From the NCBI RefSeq assembly GCF_001005295.1, contig NZ_LBMK01000008.1, forward strand, positions 62,001 through 126,000: a DNA stretch of 64,000 bases, in the 5' to 3' direction. Below are positions 42,647 through 52,596 of this stretch, piece after piece (positions within the stretch are counted from its first letter, which is position 1; every line of letters begins with the position of its first letter). The position numbers were made by a program, and so were the translations under genes. This DNA is from Streptomyces yangpuensis (GTDB lineage Bacteria; Actinomycetota; Actinomycetes; Streptomycetales; Streptomycetaceae). The notes under the pieces were generated by a model. That model was not told the origin of the DNA. It searched no databases and worked only from the letters and a program-made list of their open reading frames with translations.

Positions 42647-45217
42647 TCAGCCGAGGCGCGTGAGCCTCGTACCGAACGAGGGCTCGGCCAGGGCTCCCTT
42701 GACGGCCACCGGTACGCTCCTGGCTCCCTCGCCCTCACCCGCCGTCAGCACACCGACCTCCGCGCCGTCCTTCGCGGTGTGCGGCAGCGGCGACGCACCC
42801 GGCTTCAGGGACAGCTTGAACTGCTGGCCGGGCACGCTGATGACGTTCAGGTCCTTGACGGCCACGAGCGGGGTGCGCCCGCCCAGCCCGTCGTCCACGT
42901 ACCCGACGATGTCGCCCTTGCGGACGAGCGGGGTGGACGCGAGGGCCGTCCGCACCGATTCGATGATCTTCTTGCTGTTCGCCTTCACCAGCTCCAGGCT
43001 TTTGAGGGCGTTCTCGTCCGGGGCGGGCGCGCGCTGCTCCATCAGCGAGCCGATGATCAACTGGTCCTTGTTGTCGATCGTCTTGTAGGCAGCCCACACG
43101 AAGGTTCCGCCGGCGGGTGTGCTGGAGCCGGTCTTGATACCGCGGATGCTCAGGTTCGAATCCGTCAGCAGGTGGTTGTTGTTGACGAGCTTCTCACCCA
43201 GCCCCTTGACGGGTGCCTCGGGCAGGGCGACGATCGCGCGGAACGCATCGTCCTTCATCACCGCCTCGGCGAGCCTCAGCTGGTCGGAAGCGGTGCTGAC
43301 GGTGCCCGCGTCCAGACCGCTCGGGTCGGTGTACGTGGTGTCCTTCATCCCGAGTTCCCGGGCGGCGGCGTTCATCTTCTCGACGAACGCGGCTTCGGAG
43401 TCGGTGCCTGTGTCCCAGCGCGCCAGCAGACGGGCGACGTTGTTGCCCGAGGGGATCATGAGCATCTTCAGCATGTCGTGCTGGCTGAACTTCGAGCCGG
43501 CTGTGAGGCCCGTGATCCGGGACTCGTGCTCCGAAGTCCCGTCCGCCACGGTCTTCGCATCGACCGTGATGCTCGGACCGGGCTCGGCCTTGCGCAGCGG
43601 GTGGTTCTTGAGGATCACGTAGGCCGTCATGATCTTGGCGACGCTGGCCGTCGGAACGGGCTTCTGCTCCCCGAAGGTCGCGACGTCGCCGGAGCCGACG
43701 ACGCGAACGGCGCCCTGACCCTTGGCGGGCCACGGTATGGCGACCTGCCCGTCGACGGTGTGCTCGGTCTCGGCGGAGACCAGCCGGGGGTCGGGCAGGG
43801 GCCGCAGCATCTGGCCGCCGATGCAGGCACCGACGAGCAGCAGCAGGATCGGCGTCCACACCTTGACGCGCCGCAGCACGGTCCGGCGCGGGGTCTCCAC
43901 CGGGGCAGGGGTGTTGGTGAGCTCGGCCAGCAGATCCAGCGGGGGCAGGGGCTGCGGTACGGGGGCCTGCGGCCGCGCCTGGGGCTGGGGGCGGGCCGTG
44001 GCGGGCGGCGCGGCGTCGGGGTCCTTGAGCGCGACGAACCGGCTCGTCCGCTCCGGATCCGGATCCGGATCCGAGTTCTCGTTCCGGGCCGCGGCCCAGG
44101 ACGGCACCTTCCGAGCGGCGTCCTCCGGCGGGGACGTGGGCTTCGGCTCGGCGGTCTTCTTGGAAACGGGCGTTGCGGTACCGGAGACCCGCCCCGAGCC
44201 GCCCTCAGCCTCGGGCTTGGGCTTCGGCGTGGCGGTCGTCTCGGGCTTGGGCACACGCAGGACCTGGGTCCGCGAGTTCCCGGCCTCGGGCCCGGCTTCG
44301 GCCCCGGGCTTCGGCGTGGCGGTCGCCTTGGGCTCGGGCACGCGCAGGACCTGAGTCCGCGAATCCTTCGCCTCGTCCTCGTCCTCGGCCTTGTTCTTGG
44401 CCTGGGCCTCCGGCTCGGCGGGGGCCTTGGCGCCGGGCGTTGCGGCGCCGGGCACACGCAGGATCTGGGTGCGCGAATCCGTCGCTTCGGCCTCCGCCCT
44501 GGGCTCGGGCTCCTGCTTGGCGGCGGCGCCGGCCTCAGGGGCGGGCTCGGCGGTCTTCTTGGGTTCCGGAGCTGCGGTGCCGGGCACGCGCAGGACCTGG
44601 GTCCGCGAGTTCTCGGCCTCGGGCTCGGCTTCGGCCCCGGGCTTCGGCGTGGCGGTCGCCTTGGGCTCGGGCACGCGCAGCACCTGGGTGCGCGAGTCCT
44701 TCGCGTCGGCCTCGGGTTCGGGCTCCGGCTCCGACGTGGCGGATTCCTTGGGTTCGGGCGCCCTGGCCCCGGGCGTTGTGGTGCCCGGTGCGCGCAGGAC
44801 CCTGCTGCGCGGATCCTCCGCGTCGGTCTCGTGCTCGGCCTTGGGGTCGCTGTCCGGCGTGTCGGTGTCGGTGTCGGGGGCGGTGGGAGGCTCCGACTCG
44901 GTCTGCGCTGCCCGTGCTTCGGATTCGGGCGCGGCGTCCGCCCCCTCGACCTCACCCTCCGGCCGGCTTCCCGCCTCGGCCCCCGGCTCGGCCTCTTCCT
45001 CGGTCTCGGCGGCGGGTCGCGCGTCCTCCTGCTTCTTCGTCTCGGTCGGCCCCGGCTCCGAAGAGCCCGGAGAGCCCGTCGAGTCCTCCGCCTCTGTGCC
45101 GGTCTCCGTGTCTGCCGCCGCGGGCGACGCCGCCTTCTCGGGTTCCTCCCCCGTGACGGTGGTTCCCTCGCTCTTCGGGTCGTCCGAGGAACCGCCCGTC
45201 ACCGTTACCGCCTTCAT
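42647..45217 (-). CDS. D-alanyl-D-alanine carboxypeptidase with 450-residue repeat-bearing cytoplasmic extension
   Basis: An 856-aa class C-type penicillin-binding protein (S11). The catalytic domain lies outside the membrane: S525-x-x-K528 (PTASVAKIM), S590-G-N592 and K695-T-G697 (GIKTGSS). A single helix at 452-470 (VWTPILLLLVGACIGGQML) follows a very long Glu/Pro/Ala-rich, probably disordered N-terminus expected to be cytoplasmic. This region has six SRTQVLR-type motifs at residues 137, 175, 204, 248, 286 and 315, arranged as two copies of a 111-residue unit. The threonines are candidate Ser/Thr-kinase sites or FHA ligands. The catalytic part would trim peptidoglycan peptides. Confidence 0.88.
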   Translation of the reverse strand: MKAVTVTGGSSDDPKSEGTTVTGEEPEKAASPAAADTETGTEAEDSTGSPGSSEPGPTETKKQEDARPAAETEEEAEPGAEAGSRPEGEVEGADAAPESEARAAQTESEPPTAPDTDTDTPDSDPKAEHETDAEDPRSRVLRAPGTTTPGARAPEPKESATSEPEPEPEADAKDSRTQVLRVPEPKATATPKPGAEAEPEAENSRTQVLRVPGTAAPEPKKTAEPAPEAGAAAKQEPEPRAEAEATDSRTQILRVPGAATPGAKAPAEPEAQAKNKAEDEDEAKDSRTQVLRVPEPKATATPKPGAEAGPEAGNSRTQVLRVPKPETTATPKPKPEAEGGSGRVSGTATPVSKKTAEPKPTSPPEDAARKVPSWAAARNENSDPDPDPERTSRFVALKDPDAAPPATARPQPQARPQAPVPQPLPPLDLLAELTNTPAPVETPRRTVLRRVKVWTPILLLLVGACIGGQMLRPLPDPRLVSAETEHTVDGQVAIPWPAKGQGAVRVVGSGDVATFGEQKPVPTASVAKIMTAYVILKNHPLRKAEPGPSITVDAKTVADGTSEHESRITGLTAGSKFSQHDMLKMLMIPSGNNVARLLARWDTGTDSEAAFVEKMNAAARELGMKDTTYTDPSGLDAGTVSTASDQLRLAEAVMKDDAFRAIVALPEAPVKGLGEKLVNNNHLLTDSNLSIRGIKTGSSTPAGGTFVWAAYKTIDNKDQLIIGSLMEQRAPAPDENALKSLELVKANSKKIIESVRTALASTPLVRKGDIVGYVDDGLGGRTPLVAVKDLNVISVPGQQFKLSLKPGASPLPHTAKDGAEVGVLTAGEGEGARSVPVAVKGALAEPSFGTRLTRLG
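44162..44827 (-). repeat. Tandem duplication of a 333-bp unit in the carboxypeptidase gene
   Basis: Units at about 44495-44827 and 44162-44494 each encode three SRTQVLR-type motifs with the same 38/29-residue spacing. The best-conserved part, 95 bp at 44281-44375 versus 44614-44708, differs at only about seven positions, so the duplication is recent or kept uniform by recombination. Confidence 0.8.
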
Positions 45218-45333
45218 CCAAGCCCCGCCTTGCCGCTCACACTGTGCAGATACCGTGCGGCGAGGCCCTGAGAGGGCCCCGCCACACTGCTAGATGCGTG
45301 TCGCGCACCACACGTTCCCCCGGACCGATCTTG

Positions 45334-45347
45334 TGACCGTTCGGTCA
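45334..45347. promoter_or_regulatory. Palindrome TGACCG-TT-CGGTCA, TetR-operator-like
   Basis: Perfect 6-bp arms around a 2-bp centre, a form typical of TetR-family operators in actinobacteria. It lies upstream of the acyltransferase and close to the divergent carboxypeptidase; no regulator gene is adjacent. Confidence 0.5.
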
Positions 45348-45354
45348 TATTCGG

Positions 45355-45370
45355 TGAGTACGGCTACTCA
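45355..45370. promoter_or_regulatory. Second palindrome TGAGTA-CGGC-TACTCA
   Basis: Perfect 6-bp arms, 7 bp after the previous palindrome. With an AT-rich CATATT between them the pair may flank a transcription start for the acyltransferase gene. Confidence 0.45.
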
Positions 45371-45440
45371 TGACCGCCCCGGCCGCCCCGCCGACGATGG
45401 ACCGCAACACCACCGCCCGCACCACCGAACGGGGCCGTCC

Positions 45441-46106
45441 ATGCTCAGCCGAATCGCCGCCGCCCTGGTCCCCGCCTTCGGGCGGCTGACCGTCACCGCC
45501 GACCCCGGCGCCCGGCCCGCCACCGGTTCCATCCTCGTGGCCAACCACACCTCCCTCGCCGACCCCGCCGTCGTGGTCGCGGCCCTGCGCCGGCACGGGA
45601 TCGAGCCGGTCATCCTGGCCACCGCCGGACTGTGGCGTGTACCGCTGCTCGGGCCGGCCCTGCGGCGCGAGGGGCACATCGCCGTGCACCGCGGGACCGC
45701 CCGCGCCGCGGACTCCCTGGACGCCGCCGCCGTCGCCCTCGCCTCGGGCCGCAGCGTGCTGCTGTACGGCGAGGGCGGGCTGCCGACGCGCCGCGACGCG
45801 GGGGAGGCCGCTCCGGGCCCCTTCCGCAGCGGCCTGGCCCGGCTCGCCGCCGCGACCGGAGCCCCCGTCGTGCCGGTGGGCCAGGCCGGCTCCCGCCGCC
45901 TGTGCTCGGGCAGCGGCGCCAAGCAGCTCGCCGGGGTCTTCACGGCGCCGTTGCGGCGCCCCTGCCTCCACGTGCACATCGGTTCGCCGCTGCACCTCCC
46001 CGACCGGGTGCCGGAGGCGACCGACCGCGCCCGTGAGGCCGTCACCGCGGCCTGGCGCACCGCCGCGTCCGCCGTCGGGGAGGGCGCCTGCGCGGCGGCG
46101 GCATGA
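45441..46106 (+). CDS. PlsC-type 1-acylglycerol-phosphate acyltransferase family protein
   Basis: A 221-aa membrane-associated acyltransferase. The catalytic H-x4-D motif is ANHTSLADPAV near 30-40. Further family blocks are IAVHRGTARAADSL near 90, the glycerophosphate site region LYGEGGLPTRRDAG near 117-130, and APVVPVGQAGSRRL near 155. It probably transfers an acyl chain to lysophospholipid or a related glycerolipid. ATG 45441 (MLSRIAAALVPAF) fits the hydrophobic start of the family. A GTG at 45354 in frame is an alternative but would place the palindrome 45355-45370 in coding sequence. Confidence 0.82.
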   Translation: MLSRIAAALVPAFGRLTVTADPGARPATGSILVANHTSLADPAVVVAALRRHGIEPVILATAGLWRVPLLGPALRREGHIAVHRGTARAADSLDAAAVALASGRSVLLYGEGGLPTRRDAGEAAPGPFRSGLARLAAATGAPVVPVGQAGSRRLCSGSGAKQLAGVFTAPLRRPCLHVHIGSPLHLPDRVPEATDRAREAVTAAWRTAASAVGEGACAAAA

Positions 46107-46134
46107 CGGCTCGCCCGGTGACGGCGTACTCCCC

Positions 46135-46566
46135 TCAGAGGAGCGGCTTCTCGAAGCTGAAGGCGGTCACGGCCATCCGCTCACGGAAGTAGAAGCGGTG
46201 CGCGTCGGTCCGCTGGGTGCCGGAGTCCAGGGTGAGGGCGGTGCACCGGGCGGCCCGGGCGTGCTGCTCCAGGTGCGCGAGCAGCGCGTGGCCCACCCCG
46301 GTGGAACGGGACGCGGCCGAGGTGACCAGATCGTCGACGTAGAGCTTGCGGACCATGGAGGTGGTGGCGACGACGCGCCAGCCCGCCGCGCCCACGCACA
46401 CCCCGTCCGTGTCGTAGGCCGCCGTGAAGCGCAGCCCCTGGCCCTGCCCCTCCGCGAGGACCGAGAGGAAGAGCTCCTCGGTGAGGTGGGGACGCAGTTC
46501 GAGCAGCACGGGAAGCAGGTCGGCGGTGAGCCGGGCGTCGCCGGACTCCAGGTCGATGATCTTCAT
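46135..46566 (-). CDS. GNAT family N-acetyltransferase, 143 aa
   Basis: Complete small GNAT: FTAAYDTDGVCVGAAGWRVV (beta-4 region) near 48-68, VRKLYVDDLVTSAASRSTGVGHALL near 72-97 carrying the V-D-D-L-V strand and the R-x-x-G-x-G-type acetyl-CoA loop, and LDSGTQRTDAHRFYFRE near 113-130 with the conserved A-H-R-F-Y helix of the family. Target unknown. Its short promoter region is shared with the divergent YCII-sigma operon. Confidence 0.82.
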   Translation of the reverse strand: MKIIDLESGDARLTADLLPVLLELRPHLTEELFLSVLAEGQGQGLRFTAAYDTDGVCVGAAGWRVVATTSMVRKLYVDDLVTSAASRSTGVGHALLAHLEQHARAARCTALTLDSGTQRTDAHRFYFRERMAVTAFSFEKPLL

Positions 46567-46678
46567 GCGGGCAGCGTAACCCGGCACACCGGGCGCACCG
46601 GGGCGGGCGACGCGGCAGCACGGCGGCGACGACCCGGCACCGCGGCGGAGCGGCGATCTCGCGCGGTTCCGGCCGACG

Positions 46679-46707
46679 TGTCGAAATGGGAGGGACGGCT
46701 CCGACGT
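46679..46707 (+). promoter_or_regulatory. ECF42-type promoter (TGTCGA-N17-CGACGT)
   Basis: TGTCGA at 46679-46684 is followed after 17 bp by CGACGT at 46702. ECF42 sigma factors are reported to use a TGTCGA -35 and a CGA-type -10. The position, about 55 bp before the YCII start, fits autoregulation of the operon by its own sigma factor. Confidence 0.6.
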
Positions 46708-46761
46708 CCCGTGCGAGAGGCTCCCGATCCAGGAGCCCGCGACCAGAAGGAGTGGCACTCC

Positions 46762-47177
46762 ATGAAGTACATGCTGATGGTTCTCGGGAGTCAGGCGGAC
46801 TACGACGCCATGGGCGGCCGGGCGAGCAGCGGCAACCCCGCGTGGTCGGAGGCGGAGCTGAAGGCGATGTTCGACTACATGGGCGCCCTGAACGACGACC
46901 TCGCCGAGTCGGGCGAATGGGTGGACGGACAGGGACTCACCGAACCCCGCCAGGCCCGGCTGGTCACCTCGGGTCCCGACGGCGCACCCGTGATCTCCGA
47001 CGGGCCGTACGGCGAGGCCAAGGAGGTGCTGGCCGGCTACTGGATCGTCGACGTCCCCGATTTCGCCAGGGCCGCCGAGATCGCCGCCCGGGCCCACGCC
47101 TGCCCGGTACCCGAAGGGGCACCCAACTACCCGGTCGTCGTCCAGCCCGTCGACTCCGCCTCGGGCGCCGAAATGTG

Positions 47178-47178
<1 letters not shown>
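46762..47178 (+). CDS. YCII/DGPF-domain protein
   Basis: A 138-aa YCII-family protein with the hallmark KYMLMVLG start, ALNDDLAESGEWVDGQGL, and the D-G-P motif SDGPYGEAKEVLAGYWIVDV near 75-95. These small proteins are the conserved neighbours and usual targets of ECF42 sigma factors. The stop overlaps the sigma-factor ATG (TGATG). AAGGAG precedes ATG 46762. Biochemical function is not established for the family. Confidence 0.88.
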
Positions 47179-48485
<1,307 letters not shown>

Positions 48486-48563
48486 GTCCGCCATGGCGGG
48501 CACCGGCGTCCGTATGCCGGACACCGTCCACCGTTGTCGGACCCCGGCCCTACTCTTGATCAC

Positions 48564-48743
48564 GTGAGCCCGACCCCTGACGACTTCGCCCCCGAACGCT
48601 CCCTCGCCGAGATCAACGCCGACATCCGCTGTCTCTTCGCGCGCGCCGAAGGCCGCCTCACCGACTCAGAGCGCGTCCGCCACGCCGCACTGCTCCAGGA
48701 ATGGGCCACGGCCGTACGGGCCTCGGTGGTCCCGGCCGCCTAG
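48564..48743 (+). CDS. Small hypothetical protein, 59 aa
   Basis: GTG 48564 has TACTCT 7 nt upstream and no ribosome binding site, so probably leaderless. The product is mostly one amphipathic helix pair (RSLAEINADIRCLF and DSERVRHAALLQEWATAV), soluble and without motifs. Similar short helical proteins are common in Streptomyces; no function known. Confidence 0.6.
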   Translation: MSPTPDDFAPERSLAEINADIRCLFARAEGRLTDSERVRHAALLQEWATAVRASVVPAA

Positions 48744-48802
48744 GCGGCCCCCGCGCATACCCCCGGGCGTCGCCCGTTCGGGTGTCCTGCGATCATCGCG
48801 GC

Positions 48803-49333
48803 GTGACGAGAACACCTGATCCGCGGCCCGACGAAGCCACCCTCGAGGACCTGAGGTCCGCGTTCCCGGCCGAGCGGCGCGAACCGGCCCTCGGATACCC
48901 GGCCGTCGAGGCGTGGGAGACGGAGAACGGGGTGACGCTGCCGGAGCCCTACCGGTCGTTCGTCGCCGAGATCAGCAACGGGTCCGGCCCGGGTCCGCTC
49001 GACGGGGGGCTGCAACCCCTGGGGCACGTGCCCGCGTGCTGGGCGGCCGGTGCGTCGCCGCGGCGACCGGACGTGGTGTTCCCGCTGGAGGCGGAGTGGA
49101 TCTGGGAGGACGACGAGTCCGTCGAGGAAGATGAGGACGCCCGGATCGAGGCGGTGTTCTCCGACGGGTCGGTGGTGCTCTCGGCACAGGACACCCGGTC
49201 GTTCTGGCTCCTGGTGACCACGGGACCGCAGCGCGGCCGGGTGTGGCTGGTCGCGGACGTGGGCGCCAGCCCCGCTCCCGACGGCGAGCCCGCGGGATTC
49301 GCGGAGTGGGTACGGGCCAGGCAGGCCGGCTGA
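48803..49333 (+). CDS. SMI1/KNR4 (SUKH) family protein, 176 aa
   Basis: SUKH-fold protein with the core signature YPAVEAWETENGVTLPEPYR and FVAEISNGSGPGPL near 40-65, then LQPLGH and an acidic WIWEDDESVEEDEDARIEAVF. The late SFWLLVTTGPQRGRVWLV strand pair is also typical. No toxin lies next to it. GATCAT 6 nt before the GTG suggests a leaderless transcript. It ends 33 bp before the convergent esterase remnant. Confidence 0.8.
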   Translation: MTRTPDPRPDEATLEDLRSAFPAERREPALGYPAVEAWETENGVTLPEPYRSFVAEISNGSGPGPLDGGLQPLGHVPACWAAGASPRRPDVVFPLEAEWIWEDDESVEEDEDARIEAVFSDGSVVLSAQDTRSFWLLVTTGPQRGRVWLVADVGASPAPDGEPAGFAEWVRARQAG

Positions 49334-49366
49334 CGGTCCGTCGGCGCGGCGGGCACGGCCGCCCGC

Positions 49367-49687
49367 TCAGCCGGCGCCGGGCGCCGGCCGGGCGAGGAGC
49401 CGCCGGAGCCACCGGGTGCGGGCCTCACGGGCGTCCCGGCTGAGGGCCGCGTCCGGTGCGAAGGTGCCCAAACCGTGGAACGCCCCGGGCCACACATGCA
49501 GTTCGGCCCGGCCGCCCGCCTGCCGGATCGCGTCGGCGTAGGCCACGTCCTCGTCCTCGTCCCTGAACGTCTCCGCCGGCCCGACGCCGATACAGGCCGG
49601 GGGCAGCCCCGACAGATCGGCGGCCCGCGCGGGCGCCGCACACCGCCCCCCACCCCCGGAACCGGCCCGGTTTCCCACGAGATCCAT
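49367..49687 (-). pseudogene. Esterase/lipase (alpha/beta hydrolase) C-terminal fragment
   Basis: The 106-residue frame carries only the C-terminal end of an HSL-type esterase: ADLSGLPPACIGVGPAETFR (the strand before the catalytic Asp), DEDVAYADAIRQAGGRAELH, and WPGAFHGLGTF with the catalytic His. The oxyanion hole and the serine elbow are missing. The reading frame abuts the ligase gene, which ends at 49696, so the 5' part was probably lost when this boundary formed. Confidence 0.6.
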
Positions 49688-49695
49688 CTCCCCGG

Positions 49696-51183
49696 TCAAC
49701 CACCCGCCGCGCGGGCTCGCAGCCGGCGTTTGTCCGGTTTTCCGCGGGGGGTGAGGGGGATGGCTCGTACCCAGAAGACGGTCGTGGGCCGGTGGGCGCG
49801 GGCCAGGGAGCGTTCCACCAGGGCGCAGGCCTCGTCGGCCGCCGCGGGACCCGGGGCGCAGCCCGCCGTCGGGACCAGGAAGGCGCACACCTCCTCGCCG
49901 GTGGTGTCGCTGTGCCGGCCCACCACCGCCGCCTGTGCCACGGCGGGATGCCGGGCCAGTGCCGCCTCGACCGGCACGCAGTACACGTTGTCCCCGTCGA
50001 CCATCACCACGTCCACGGCCCGGTCGTCGAGGTACAGGTAGCCGTCCGCGTCGAAGTGCCCGAGGTCCCCGGTGCGCAGCCAGCCGTCCCGCAGCACCTC
50101 GGCCGTCGTCCCGGGCCGGCCCCAGTAGCCGGACATCATCGCCGCCGACCGGGTCCACACCTCGCCCGTGCGTCCGGCCGGTACCGCCCCGCCCCGCTTG
50201 TCGCGGACCTCGGCCTCCACGCCCTCGACGGGCCGTCCGACCGACCCCAGCAGCTCCGGCCGCCCGCCCACCGCCTCATCGTGGTCGGCCGGGGTCAGCC
50301 GGCAGATCACCCCCGCCTCGTTCGTGCCGTAGCCCTGCCGCCACCGCCCGCCCCAGCGCGTCACCGCCTCCCGTAGCCGCTCCGGGTGGACCGGGGAGTC
50401 CCCGTACGAGACCACCTCCAGCCCCGGCACCCCATGGGCGGTCACCGGATCGTCCAGCAGCCGGTACACCATCGACGTCGTCAGGTACGTGGACACCGCC
50501 CCCAGCCGCCGGCAGGCCGCCGCGAACTCCCGTGTCCCGAAGGGATCGAGGATCTCCACCCGGCCGCCGGCCCGGAACTGCTCAAGGCAGCGGCCCCCGG
50601 ACCGCTGCGCGAGCGAGGTCACCGACAGGTAGTCGGTCTTCGCCCAGCCCGCGGGCCGTGCCGAGTTCCGCGCGGCCATCGCACCGAAGGTCGAGGCCAC
50701 CCCCTTGGGCCGCCCCGTCGTCCCGCCGGTGTACGTCACCCGCGCCACGTCCTCGTCCCGCGCCCCCACCGGCACCGGCACCGCCGCGCTCCGCCCAGCC
50801 CGCCGGACCGCCTCGTCCAGGTCCAGCCGGGGCGCGCCCGTAGCGGGCACCGGCACGTCGTGCAGCACCAGGTCCGGCCGGCAGTCCCGCAGGACGAAGT
50901 CCAGCCCGTACAGCGCTGGCCCGGCGACGACCTGCGTCAGCCGCGCACCCAGCAGATGCGCGGCGATCCGTACCAGCAGCACCTCCGGCCGGTTCGTGCC
51001 CGCCACACAGGCGAGCCCCGAGCCGCGCCCGATCCCCGACTCGGCCAGCACCGCGGCGAGCCGCCGGGCCGCGTCGAGCACGTCCCGGAACGACAGCACG
51101 ACCGGGCCGGATCCGAGCGCGGGCCGTTCGGCGTTCCTCTCGAACGCCTCGACCAGCTCCGTGACATACCGCGCGGCCACCAT
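49696..51183 (-). CDS. AMP-dependent acyl-CoA synthetase/ligase (ANL family)
   Basis: A 495-aa adenylate-forming enzyme. The P-loop is VTYTGGTTGRPKG near 170-182, the aromatic/acid motif is YGTNEAG near 290, the core GWLRTGDLGHFDADG lies near 380-394, and the catalytic lysine of the C-terminal domain is K482 (PRGKPDKRR). The hinge usually reads G-G-E-N-V-Y; here it is DGDNVYCVPVE, a mild deviation. Substrate is not predictable. ATG 51183 opens MVAARYVTELVEAFERN, typical of the family. Divergent from the methyltransferase at 51301. Confidence 0.87.
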   Translation of the reverse strand: MVAARYVTELVEAFERNAERPALGSGPVVLSFRDVLDAARRLAAVLAESGIGRGSGLACVAGTNRPEVLLVRIAAHLLGARLTQVVAGPALYGLDFVLRDCRPDLVLHDVPVPATGAPRLDLDEAVRRAGRSAAVPVPVGARDEDVARVTYTGGTTGRPKGVASTFGAMAARNSARPAGWAKTDYLSVTSLAQRSGGRCLEQFRAGGRVEILDPFGTREFAAACRRLGAVSTYLTTSMVYRLLDDPVTAHGVPGLEVVSYGDSPVHPERLREAVTRWGGRWRQGYGTNEAGVICRLTPADHDEAVGGRPELLGSVGRPVEGVEAEVRDKRGGAVPAGRTGEVWTRSAAMMSGYWGRPGTTAEVLRDGWLRTGDLGHFDADGYLYLDDRAVDVVMVDGDNVYCVPVEAALARHPAVAQAAVVGRHSDTTGEEVCAFLVPTAGCAPGPAAADEACALVERSLARAHRPTTVFWVRAIPLTPRGKPDKRRLRARAAGG

Positions 51184-51300
51184 GTGCGATCCGCCTCTCC
51201 CCGTACCGACGGTGATCGTACGGTCACTCCTGCGCCGCGGGCCCCCACCACACCGGCGCCCCACTGCACGGAGGGCCGGCCCAGCGGCATCATGGGCGGC

Positions 51301-52038
51301 ATGACGACCGAATCCCGTGCTCGTTCATTCAGTTCCGCGGCGGCGCGCTACGCCGCGAACCGCCCCTCGTATCCGCCCGAGCTCTTCGACGCGCTGGCGG
51401 AACTGGCCGGCTTTCCCCTGGCCGGCGCCCGCGTCGCCGACGTGGGCGCGGGTACGGGAATCGCCACGTCCTTGCTGGAGGCGCGCGGCGCCCGCGTGGT
51501 GGGGGTGGAACCGGGCGAGGGCATGGCCGCCGAGTTCCGGCGCCGCAACCCCCGCACCCCGCTGGTCCGCGCGGACGGCAACAGGCTGCCGCTGTCCTCC
51601 GGATGCCTGGACCTGCTGACGTACGCGCAGTCCTGGCACTGGACCGATCCGGACCGCGCCGTTCCCGAGGCGCTGCGGGTGCTGCGGCCGGGCGGCGCGC
51701 TCGCCATCTGGCACAACGACCCCGATGTCACGGTCGGATGGATCGCGGAGCAGCAGGCGCGCATCGAGGCCCGGTTCGGGCCCGGCTGGTACATCAACGA
51801 ACGGGCCCGCCCACAGGACGGGCTGCGGTTCACCGATCGTCACCTGTCGTGGTCGCGCCGCGTCCCCGTCGACACGCACCTGGCCAAACTGTCCACCCAT
51901 TCCCTCTTCCTCGTCGGCGAACCCGGGACGGACGGCTTCCTGGCCGACGAACGGGCCCTGCTGATACGGCGCTTCCCCGACGGCTGGGTGGAAGAGCACT
52001 ACGTGGTCGAGCTGAACGTGGCGGTCCGGAGAGCGTGA
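51301..52038 (+). CDS. Class I SAM-dependent methyltransferase, 245 aa
   Basis: UbiE/Methyltransf_11-type protein: motif I VADVGAGTGIATSLL near 44-58, motif II GVEPGEGMAAEF near 70, the acidic VRADGNRLPLSSGCLDLL near 88-105, and LRVLRPGGALAIWHND near 130-145. The opening SFSSAAARYAANRPSYP is typical of small-molecule methyltransferases in actinobacteria. CATCAT 7 nt before the ATG and no ribosome binding site suggest a leaderless transcript. Substrate unknown. Confidence 0.87.
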   Translation: MTTESRARSFSSAAARYAANRPSYPPELFDALAELAGFPLAGARVADVGAGTGIATSLLEARGARVVGVEPGEGMAAEFRRRNPRTPLVRADGNRLPLSSGCLDLLTYAQSWHWTDPDRAVPEALRVLRPGGALAIWHNDPDVTVGWIAEQQARIEARFGPGWYINERARPQDGLRFTDRHLSWSRRVPVDTHLAKLSTHSLFLVGEPGTDGFLADERALLIRRFPDGWVEEHYVVELNVAVRRA

Positions 52039-52166
52039 CGAGGCCGGGGAGATGAGGGCGGGGACGGGATGCCGCCGTTCGGGTGAAGGACCGGAACCCG
52101 CCGTCGCCCCGTCCGTTGATCAAGGCGCTTACCCCCATGCACTCGTGCGGACATAAGGACCCCCTG

Positions 52167-52580
52167 ATGCTCAAGAAGATTATGGCCACCGCCGCCGCCA
52201 CCGCATCCATCGTCGGCGCGGGCGCCGCCGTGGCGGCCCCGGCCATGGCCATCGGCAACGACAACGGTGTCAACACTGTCAACGGCAACGGTGCCCAGCA
52301 GATCTACGGCAACCAGAAGACCCACGGCGACCAGAGCCCGCAGCTCGGCCTGGTCCAGGGCACGCTGAACAAGCCCTGCATCGGTCTGCCGGTGAAGGTC
52401 AACGCCCAGTCCGTGCTGGCGCTCATCGCCAACGTCGGCGTCCAGGACATCAACGTCCTGTCCAACCCGCAGAACCAGCAGTGCACCGAGAACTCCACCC
52501 AGGCCAAGGGTGACGAGCCGCTCTCGCACATCCTGGACAACATCCCGGTCCTGTCGGGCAACGTCTCGGCCGGCAGCTGA
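52167..52580 (+). CDS. Rodlin (RdlA/RdlB family spore-surface protein)
   Basis: A 137-aa secreted protein. The signal peptide MLKKIMATAAATASIVGAGA is followed by a mature region rich in Asn/Gln/Gly: NTVNGNGAQQIYGNQKTHGD, VKVNAQSVLALIANVGVQDI and NVLSNPQNQQCTENSTQ, with two cysteines (KPCIG, QQCTE). This is the rodlin pattern. Rodlins organise chaplin fibres into the rodlet layer of aerial hyphae and spores in many streptomycetes, and are expressed during sporulation. AAGGA precedes ATG 52167. Only one copy is seen here, whereas model species carry rdlA and rdlB side by side. Confidence 0.9.
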   Translation: MLKKIMATAAATASIVGAGAAVAAPAMAIGNDNGVNTVNGNGAQQIYGNQKTHGDQSPQLGLVQGTLNKPCIGLPVKVNAQSVLALIANVGVQDINVLSNPQNQQCTENSTQAKGDEPLSHILDNIPVLSGNVSAGS

Positions 52581-52596
52581 CGAGTTCCCTCGTACG

